A DNA stretch of 64,000 nucleotides from Varanus komodoensis (lineage: Eukaryota; Chordata; Lepidosauria; Squamata; Varanidae), in NCBI RefSeq assembly GCF_004798865.1, contig NW_025336598.1:32548716-32612715 (forward strand), read 5' to 3'. A model generated the notes under the pieces. That model saw only the letters and a program-made list of their open reading frames with translations. It did not search any database and was not told where the DNA came from. Shown here piece after piece: positions 59,401-64,000 of the stretch. The translations under genes were made by a program, and so were the position numbers. The stretch's first letter is position 1. Each line of letters opens with the position of its first letter.

Positions 59401-62400
59401 ATACAAAGCAGGACTTCAGAACCTCTTCCCCAGGGATAGATGCTGCTTGGTGGATATCCAGATGCCCAGACCCTTTTCCCCAGTTAGATTCCTGGAAGTT
59501 GTGCATTCCCCTCACCCCATTCTAAAAGGATTAAGAACCAGCAGTGATCATTTTAAGCTAAGATATTTGAGACACCCTTTTGCCTTTGGTTCAGCGCTTT
59601 TGCTGTCCATCCCTGGGATGCAGTCCTAGAATGCTTATCCAACCCAGAGTTCAGCCCTTGGACTGAAAGAAGTTCAAGATCCATGAGGTGACGGAGCATT
59701 TCCCTGTTTTCATCCTTCCCTGGAAGTACAAGAATCAGGAATGTATGGATGCTTCCATTCCACCAGTGTTTCAGACTGTCAGGCACCACCTGCTCCATTG
59801 TCTCCTCATGGACAGAACTGGATCGTATGCAAACAAATACACGCAAATGCACAAAATCCATAATTTCACTCTTTAGCACTTGGGTGAAATGTGCATTACT
59901 GATTGATTTTTTAATTTCTGTAATCTTCTTGGACTTAACGTGTGTAATATTACAAATTAAAAAAGCAACCAGTCCATGGAGTCAACATAGCTTGGGGGAA
60001 GTCACCTGCTGAGGAATCCTCTGGTTGGATTGTTAGAATTTCAAATTTGGGTCTATTGCAGATTTCACCAACAAGAGCCAGAGGGCCAAAGTGAGCCACC
60101 TTTCTTCTCTCGAATACGGTTTTATTCAGAAGGGAAGGGGAACACCCATCCATTGGCCAGAAGCCCGAGTGCTGATGGAAGCTTGTTCACTCGTCCCGGC
60201 ATGGAGTCCATCACAACTGCCAGCTGCTCCATGGGCTGTTTTCATAAGGCCCTAGTTACCTAGGGGATGTTTATGGAACATTTAAGGGGAAGCAGTAATT
60301 TGGGCTGCAGGGTGCATATGTTGTGCTTTCCCATGTTAAAATGTTAAATTGTAAATAATTGTGTCTGCCATCCCGGGCTTGCAGATAGGCAGGGTGCCTT
60401 CTCTTGGATGGATTAATACTAATAATACTGCTGGTAGGGTTTTGTTTGTTTTGTGACCTACCATCTACAGGCCAGAAGACTTTCAACAAAAACAACAGCA
60501 ACAAAAAGATTCATCACAGAAATAATACCAAATCAGTGTTGTTGTTTTCCTATAGTAAAATAAAAATGCACTTAAGTGCAATCCTATGTATTACTCAGAA
60601 TAAGCTCCATTGAATATTATGGAATTCGTTTAGGGAATTGTAACATAAAGTACAATCAGCAGCAGATTCCCAAAAGCATATAGTTGATATCTAGATTTAG
60701 ATTTAATTTCAGGTGCTGTTTAAGAGTGAGAAGAGAGGAACAATGTCAAATAATTGGAAATGTTCCATGCAGAGGGAGACAGCATAATAAGCATCTGAGT
60801 TTTATTGAATCCCAGAATTTTGGGAACTTGTCTTGAAGGTACTCAGAGCCCTGCTGCAAAAACACCTCTGTGGTATAATCTTAAACTCTAAACAGCCAAT
60901 GCAGTATAGTGGCTAAGAACCTTGTGATGCAGAAGGAAGAAGCTCACACCAACAAACTCCAGGATTAGCCTCAGCCTCAAGCAGGGCCATGGATTCCTAG
61001 GCAACTTCAACATAGCGACCGAACAGTCCTTTTACCAGCACCAAGAAAACACAGAGAAGAAATGACTGCTGTTGTAGATCCAGTACTTGTATAGCTCAGT
61101 GGGTAGGAGGAAGTCTCAAGTGATCCCAACAGTTGACAGGTTCTCCACCAGAAGAGTTCAAGTTCCAATTCAGAATCATTTTTTTAATTTAATAGATTCC
61201 TTTTATACAGTGCTTTTTTTGTAAGAAAAAAGGTGCCGGAACTCATGAAATTATTCACCTTTCGCACATAGTCAATCACTGTACACACACCCACACACGT
61301 CAGTTGTGTAATGAAACATAATGGTCACCGCCTGCAGTAAGCACTCAGCATGTGACCACACGACCAATCACAAGCCGAGCAGTGCCACAAGCCGAACAAC
61401 GCCATCACAAGCAGTGTGAGGTACGCATGCATCGGATTCAACACACAAGCAGCCTGCATGCACCATTTTAATGATTTTGCCGCTGACCTGCTACGCTCGA
61501 CAGGGCGATTCAAATCCACATGGACCAAACATCAAATTTGCAAAAGTTACTTGGAAAATCTGTCAAACAAAGTGCTGGAACTCCGTTCTGGTGCATTCTA
61601 TGAGAAAAAAAAGCACTGCTTTTATATAATTTATGACAAACTCAAAGGGCAGAATCCTGTCAAAGTGGCATACCAAATAAAAATGAAACCATTACTGATG
61701 AGCCCACAGCAGTGGTTCTGTGAGGAACACAAGGTTTTTATGATGGTGGGTGAAGGGAACTACATGGATAAGGTCAGCGTATCATCTCCTTTTTTAATGG
61801 CCCGAGAGAGAATCAGAAACTTGGAGGAAAATGTGCAAATGTCAAACAACTCATGCTTGGAGAGTTGCCTTGCTCTCTATTCTGCCAGCAGGAATTTCCC
61901 GCTGAAGCCAAATGCACTGCAACAGGTCTGTATCCTGTTGCAGGAGCCCGTGGAAGTTGTGACACAAGGCCAATCACAGGGCAGGTGCTCCCATCCACAC
62001 ACCAGGGTCGTTCCTTCTGTCGGGAAGATTGAGGCAGACCCCTGAGCTGGCAGATGCTGGCAAGCAGGGGAGCAAGGAACGCCAGTGAAGCATTGGAGAA
62101 CAGAACTGTGTGTGTGCCATGAGCCCCGTCCCCCCCGTCCCCCCTAAGCTATCCTGTCATTTTCGGGCCATGGTAGAGGATACTGCATCACCAGGGTCCG
62201 AGCAAGACCCAGTTGCCCATCTAGTTGGGTTTTATACATGAGGAAGGGAAGGACAACAGCATTCTGTTCTTGGGCCACCTCTGACACGTGCATGTCTTCG
62301 CTGTTCCAGGCAGACAGTGGGGAAAAGGTTTCTCTTGGGTCACAAGTGATAAGCAGTACAGGTCCAGTCTCCAGCTAAATCTGGATTTTGGGGGAAATGT

Positions 62401-63612
62401 ACATTTACTGAGAGCTACCTGTAACATTCTTTCCCCCCCTGGATTGTATATCTTGATTTCTCTCGATTACAGATGATCTTGGGAATGGAGACAAAAGAGC
62501 TTCACCTGAACCCCAGCTGTGTCTTAGAGACTACCAGATGGAGGTGGCCAAACCAGCCCTGGAAGGAAAGAATATTATCCTGTGCCTGCCTACAGGCAGT
62601 GGCAAGACCCGAGTGGCTGTTTATGTTGCTAAAGACCATTTGGACAAGAAGAGAAATGCAAAAGAAGACGGGAAAGTTATAGTGCTTGTCAACAAGGTAT
62701 GCTGTCCCTTTAACAGAGGTGTCCTAAAAGCAGCACTTTGGGGTGGAAGTCTAGTGCCCCATGCAGCAGAACAAGCAAGAGAGCCAAGCCGCCAACTGGA
62801 TCCAGATGGAAAATAGTGGCTTGAGGGTCAAATTAATAACCTCCTATATGCCATACACTGGCAGTTTATTCACACATGCATATATTTACTGTTCTTTTAG
62901 TCTGCCTATAATAAGACCATATGGGCAGATTACACGATAACATGCATCTAAACATCTACATCTGAGTTCCTATGAAATGGTTGTTTTTAACTGTTGGGAA
63001 TTTGGAGACCGTGGTGATTTACTGCATATTACACTGAGATCTTCCAGTACATCCTGTTCTGCCCTGAAGGTAGATTCCACTCAGCATGACACCTAGAAGC
63101 GTCCCCTGCACTAAAAGAGCATTCAGTCCAGAGCTAACTCTGCCATTGCTCATTATATGATTCATAGAAGCATGGAATTATAGGATCGCAGGTATTAACC
63201 TAATTCCCAAAAGATCAGATTCTGTATACAGCTGTCCATAAACCATTTATTTTCATGTTGCCTGGCCGTTTGAGCTGCTAACCCCATGAGCTCAGCAGGA
63301 GATTTTTAAATGCTGTTGTATAGATGATACCTTTTCAAGGATCTTGTCTTAAGCCCATTAAATCTATCCTCATCTATTTTTTGTTGGAAACTGTTCTGAA
63401 GGTACCATTGGTTGAACAGCATTTCCAGAAAGAATTCTATCCCCACTTGAAGCATTCCTACCATGTGACTAGGCTGAGTGGCGCATCTCAGTTGAAAATC
63501 TCATTCCCTGAGGTTGTCAGAAGTTCCGATGTCATTATCTGCACAGCTAAAATTCTTGAGAATGCGTTGGAAAATGCAGACAAAGATGAAGAAGAAGGAG
63601 TCCAGTTATCAG
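46792..63612 (+). CDS. IFIH1: IFIH1 (MDA5), 5' part: exons 1-5
   Basis: Coding segments are 46792-47262, 49486-49642, 52706-52870, 62473-62696 and 63402-63612. They give 409 complete residues with all phases consistent; the gene runs off the right edge. MDA5 is a cytosolic RIG-I-like receptor that coats long double-stranded RNA and signals through MAVS by its two CARDs. Here CARD1 is about 15-105 ([10 protein letters not shown]), CARD2 about 115-208 ([12 protein letters not shown]), the linker about 209-282, and Hel1 starts at [15 protein letters not shown] (284-298). Motif I is PTGSGKT (304-310), motif Ia VNKVPLVEQ and motif Ib CTAKILEN. The Walker lysine is residue 309, against 335 in human, because the linker is shorter. 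The ATG has A at -3 and G at +4. LGP2 is excluded because it lacks CARDs; RIG-I by sequence and synteny. DECH and later helicase motifs lie beyond the window. Confidence 0.96.
47952..48045. repeat. Palindromic repeat, TCCTATG/GGGAGTAAGC family
   Basis: GGCTGTGATCCTATACTTTA and TTACCTGGGAGTAAGCACTA keep the family blocks; the right arm is decayed. Confidence 0.5.
48160..48285 (+). repeat. 5S rRNA-derived SINE (SINE3 type)
   Basis: GAAAGCTAAGCAGGGTC, TGG and TTTGGATGGGTGAC reproduce the internal promoter part of 5S rRNA (GGAAGCTAAGCAGGGTC ... TTGGATGGGAGAC). Then comes an L2-like tail, TGCCCAGAGAGTTTCAGTTA with GGACAGTACAAAA and AACAACAAC. The 5' part of the 5S head is degraded. Confidence 0.75.
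49095..49205. repeat. Palindromic repeat, CCAGATGTTG family
   Basis: TTTCAACTCCCAGAAGC, GCCAGCATGGCCAGTGG and TTTTGGGAATTGAAGTC follow the family order CAACTCCCA...GGCCAATGG...GGGAGTTGTAGTC. Confidence 0.5.
49486..49642 (+). CDS. IFIH1: IFIH1 exon 2: rest of CARD2
   Basis: Acceptor TTTTAACCAG, donor AAATG|GTAACA. It encodes [40 protein letters not shown] and the end ELRGHKN. Human has [20 protein letters not shown] at the same place. It ends after the first base of a glutamate codon. Confidence 0.95.
49805..49985 (-). repeat. tRNA-derived SINE, diverged
   Basis: On the minus strand it starts GGGGGCCATAGCTAAGTGAC with AGAGCA, an A-box-like tRNA start. It ends GACAGATGGACCAGATTTC, the end of a SINE family frequent in squamates. 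B box decayed. Confidence 0.5.
50103..50192. repeat. Palindromic repeat, GGGAGTAAGCCC family
   Basis: ATGGGAGTAAGCCCTACTG, then AATTCAGCAGGACTTATTTC and ACCTACATAGGATTGTACTG; both halves are clear. Confidence 0.65.
50567..51321 (-). mobile_element. 5'-truncated L1 LINE with 19-bp target duplication
   Basis: AAAACTCTTCCATCCCTTC occurs at 50548-50566 and again, identically, at 51322-51340. The 755 bases between are one minus-strand insertion. They encode an uninterrupted C-terminal stretch of L1 ORF2 (start near 51314) with [18 protein letters not shown], the zinc-knuckle-like motif of lizard L1, ending LEKRDYA. A short 3'UTR with a GA-rich run (50614-50634) follows. Identical duplications and an open frame suggest a young insertion. 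Confidence 0.88.
51485..51600. repeat. Palindromic repeat, GGGAGTAAGCCC family, diverged
   Basis: CTGGGAATAAGCGCCATTG and CTTACTTCTGAATAGACATT keep the two halves but are separated by extra sequence; it may be two overlapping copies. Confidence 0.4.
52163..52240. repeat. Palindromic repeat, GGGAGTAAGCCC family
   Basis: AATCCTATATTCACTTACCT, AAGGTCCATTGAACTCAATA and TCATTTCTGAGTAAACAGG match the family in order. Confidence 0.6.
52490..52550. repeat. Palindromic repeat, CCAGATGTTG family, partial
   Basis: TCTGATGGGAACTGCAGCC followed by AACAACATCTGGAGAGTTAC is the right half of the family. Confidence 0.5.
52706..52870 (+). CDS. IFIH1: IFIH1 exon 3: acidic CARD-helicase linker
   Basis: Acceptor TGTTTTAACAG, donor TTCAG|GTGACC, 165 bases. 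It encodes [20 protein letters not shown] and continues to [15 protein letters not shown]-type sequence, rich in Ser, Thr, Asp and Glu and probably disordered. The family shows low conservation here; the call rests on splice signals, matching phases and position. A further small exon inside the next 9.6 kb intron cannot be excluded. Confidence 0.85.
53750..53840 (-). repeat. MIR-like SINE 3' fragment
   Basis: CTTACAACAACCCTGTGA, preceded by TACATTGCATACTGCTTTAC, is the antisense SINE core and tail; the head is missing. Confidence 0.45.
54088..54200. repeat. Palindromic repeat, CCAGATGTTG family
   Basis: CAGCCTTCCCTAACCTGG, GCACCCTCCAGTTGCATTG, then TCCCCAGCTAGCATGGGAAG and CATAGTCC follow the family order. 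It abuts the CR1 element. Confidence 0.55.
54215..57165 (+). mobile_element. CR1 LINE, nearly full-length, about 2.9 kb, inactive
   Basis: The endonuclease part (54360-55000) shows [35 protein letters not shown] and the catalytic-site-like [10 protein letters not shown]. The reverse transcriptase (55740-56330) shows [51 protein letters not shown] and FADDTK. The C-terminal part (56310-57080) shows [25 protein letters not shown] and [11 protein letters not shown]. The frame is broken at roughly half a dozen places by stops and shifts, so it cannot move by itself. The end GTCAGACTAGATGGCCC with TCTGTTAGTATGTTTCTAA replaces the classic ATTCTATG octamers. It lies in sense within IFIH1 intron 3. 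Confidence 0.9.
57287..57497 (+). repeat. MIR-like tRNA-derived SINE, complete copy
   Basis: CCAGTGCGGTGTAGAGGTTA with AGAGTGTAGGACTGG forms the A box region and GGATTCAGGTGACC a decayed B box. Then come CTCAGCCATGG, TACCTCACAGGGTTGTAGGG, the tail GATGTAAGCTGTTTTGAG and an AAATTAAATAAACAAA end. It is the best copy in the window. Confidence 0.8.
57758..57828. repeat. Palindromic repeat, GGGAGTAAGCCC family
   Basis: TAGAGGTATGTCCCACTGTG, CTCAATGGGGCTTCCTTCCC and TTTAGGATTGTC are in family order. Confidence 0.5.
58773..58850. repeat. Palindromic repeat, GGGAGTAAGCCC family
   Basis: GGCTGCGGTCCTTAGATAAT, GGAATAAGCCCCATTAAGCT and CAGTGGAGCTGAGTTGTATG keep the left half and centre. Confidence 0.5.
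59108..59200. repeat. Palindromic repeat, CCAGATGTTG family, diverged
   Basis: ACTTGGTGCCCTCCAGAATT, GAGAACTGTAGTCTAAAGC and GGCATTAGGTTGGGGAAAGC fit the family's outer blocks. Confidence 0.45.
60574..60632. repeat. Palindromic repeat, GGGAGTAAGCCC family, partial
   Basis: GTGCAATCCTATGTATTACT and AGAATAAGCTCCATTGAATA. Confidence 0.5.
60893..60945 (+). repeat. MIR-like SINE head fragment
   Basis: GCCAATGCAGTATAGTGGCT with AAGAACCTTGTGATG resembles the tRNA-like head of the 57287 SINE; the rest is absent. Confidence 0.4.
61085..61170 (+). repeat. tRNA-like SINE remnant
   Basis: TATAGCTCAGTGGGTAGGAG (A box) and GAGTTCAAGTTCCAATTC (B box) lie at tRNA spacing. The cloverleaf arms do not pair well, so this is a SINE relic rather than a tRNA gene. 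Confidence 0.45.
61208..61618. mobile_element. Non-autonomous hAT DNA transposon, 411 bp
   Basis: The left end is CAGTGCTTTTTTTGTAAG and the right end, reverse complemented, is CAGTGCTTTTTTTTCTCA. These are terminal inverted repeats of about 14 bases beginning CAG, as in hAT elements. Both flanks read CTTTTATA (61200-61207 and 61619-61626), a perfect 8-base target duplication. It has no transposase, and the inner sequence is rich in short direct and inverted repeats. It lies in IFIH1 intron 3. Confidence 0.87.
62473..62696 (+). CDS. IFIH1: IFIH1 exon 4: helicase entry and Walker A
   Basis: Acceptor TCGATTACAG, donor AACAAG|GTATGC. It encodes [56 protein letters not shown] and GKVIVLVNK. These match human ASPEPELQLRPYQMEV, PTGSGKT and KVIVLVNK closely. 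ATP binding uses the lysine and threonine of GKT. Confidence 0.97.
62697..63401 (+). other. IFIH1 intron 4 (0.7 kb)
   Basis: GT-AG borders. ATTCATAGAAGCATGGAATT with ATAGGATCGCAGG near 63160-63195 resembles a CR1 3' tip. Otherwise unremarkable. Confidence 0.8.
63402..63612 (+). CDS. IFIH1: IFIH1 exon 5: Hel1 motifs Ia and Ib, GC donor
   Basis: Acceptor GTTCTGAAG. It encodes [48 protein letters not shown] and EEEGVQLS, all close to human. The exon ends TTATCAG followed by GCATGT: the in-frame junction needs a GC donor. The first GT is four bases further on and would shift the frame. Human continues DFSLIIIDECHH, whose aspartate codon would begin with the final G here. Confidence 0.92.
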
Positions 63613-64000
63613 GCATGTAACACAGATAAATGAATATCTCCTTGTGGGTTTGACGTTAATGTTATTCACATTTCCTTCTTTTTTTAGATCTTTATCCTGG
63701 TCATTTGTTTTTTGAGAGAGAAAAAAGCAAATACTGTTGCCTGATCTGGAATTTGTTTACAGTCTAAATCAGAGCCCCATTCACGTTTCATGCCAAAACT
63801 TCCCCCGTAGCTATTTGCCTTAAAGACCCTGCTTACCACTAGGAGCTTGTGAGGAGAATTTTTGTTAGTAGAAAACTAATGTGGAACCCCAGTCCAGAAT
63901 GGAGGTATGTGCAGTTTGGTCTTAAGAGGCTCGACTGTATTCTGAAGAGCAGCAACTTGTAGTCAGTATTGTGGCAAGCATATATATTTGCTCATTGAGA
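63613..64000 (+). other. Start of IFIH1 intron 5
   Basis: It begins GCATGT. The expected next exon (DFSLIIIDECHH, motif II) is not encoded before the window ends. A TTCTTTTTTTAG acceptor-like site at about 63677-63688 is followed by sequence unlike the human exon, so I do not call an exon there. Confidence 0.75.

Larger units (their letters stand above)
52871..62472 (+). other. IFIH1 intron 3 (9.6 kb), repeat-rich
   Basis: GT-AG borders. About half is recognisable repeat: a near-full-length CR1, MIR-like SINEs, palindromic repeats, a tRNA-like SINE and a hAT element with intact target duplication. Stretches 52.9-53.7, 57.5-58.7, 59.2-60.5 and 61.65-62.45 kb hold nothing I recognise. An extra in-frame linker exon could be hidden here. 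Confidence 0.8.

Noticed and set aside
59553-59879. Minus-strand open frame of 108 codons in IFIH1 intron 3
   Set aside because: No domain, no splice context and no match to a known family; expected by chance in 9.6 kb.
61085-61170. Possible tRNA gene
   Set aside because: A- and B-box-like motifs are present but acceptor and anticodon stems do not pair convincingly.
61416-62045. Plus-strand open frame of 209 codons in IFIH1 intron 3
   Set aside because: It crosses the right border and target duplication of the hAT element, so it is a chance fusion of transposon and intron.
63617-63618. GT donor for IFIH1 exon 5, four bases after the GC donor
   Set aside because: Using it would add four bases and shift the helicase frame. 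It is kept only as an alternative to test.
63677-63720. Possible IFIH1 exon 6 after TTCTTTTTTTAG
   Set aside because: The sequence that follows reads DLYPGHLFF and not the strongly conserved DFSLIIIDECHH; the real exon should be to the right of the window.
1-64000. CRISPR arrays, operons, prokaryotic signals, endogenous retroviruses
   Set aside because: No regularly spaced direct repeats, no clustered intronless genes and no retroviral gene or long terminal repeat pair could be recognised.

Overview
The window is vertebrate nuclear DNA, almost certainly from a squamate reptile (lizard or snake). Three intron-rich genes lie in the order KCNH7 (+), GCA (-), IFIH1 (+), the arrangement known around human 2q24 (in inverse orientation there). 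The repeat mix points to squamates: CR1, lizard-type L1 3' ends, a BovB/RTE fragment, a 5S rRNA-derived SINE, MIR-like tRNA SINEs and non-autonomous hAT elements. The species cannot be fixed from the sequence alone.

Layout. 1-18097 holds the last four coding exons of KCNH7 (Kv11.3/ERG3 potassium channel): the distal C-terminal tail, the tetramerising coiled coil and the stop codon. Earlier exons lie left of the window. 18098 to about 28970 is the KCNH7 3'UTR and the tail-to-tail space between KCNH7 and GCA, with no gene I can support. 29127-42532 is the whole coding region of GCA (grancalcin, a penta-EF-hand calcium-binding protein), eight exons on the minus strand, reconstructed to 220 residues. 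About 42.2-42.8 kb is its CpG-rich promoter. 42.8-46.4 kb is a 4 kb divergent intergenic stretch containing an L1 3' end, a BovB fragment and an L2-like tail. 46792 to the window end is the 5' part of IFIH1 (MDA5, cytosolic double-stranded RNA sensor): five exons with both CARDs, the linker and the helicase motifs I, Ia and Ib. The remaining exons lie to the right.

The three genes do not form a functional pathway. KCNH7 is a neuronal ion channel, GCA a leukocyte-enriched calcium protein and IFIH1 an innate immune receptor; they are linked by old synteny. IFIH1 shows its regulation directly: a perfect triple GAAA interferon-stimulated response element lies 292 bases before the ATG, with an imperfect inverted one beside it.

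The most useful observations are the ISRE pair, an apparent GC-AG intron after IFIH1 exon 5, an N-terminal alanine run and a short CARD-helicase linker in this MDA5, and transposon insertions whose target-site duplications can be read: L1 with 19 bp, hAT with 8 of 8 bp, hAT with 7 of 8 bp, and BovB with 11 of 12 bp. I found no CRISPR array, operon, endogenous retrovirus or clearly new biological system. All exon limits are read from splice signals and recalled family sequences, without alignment software.
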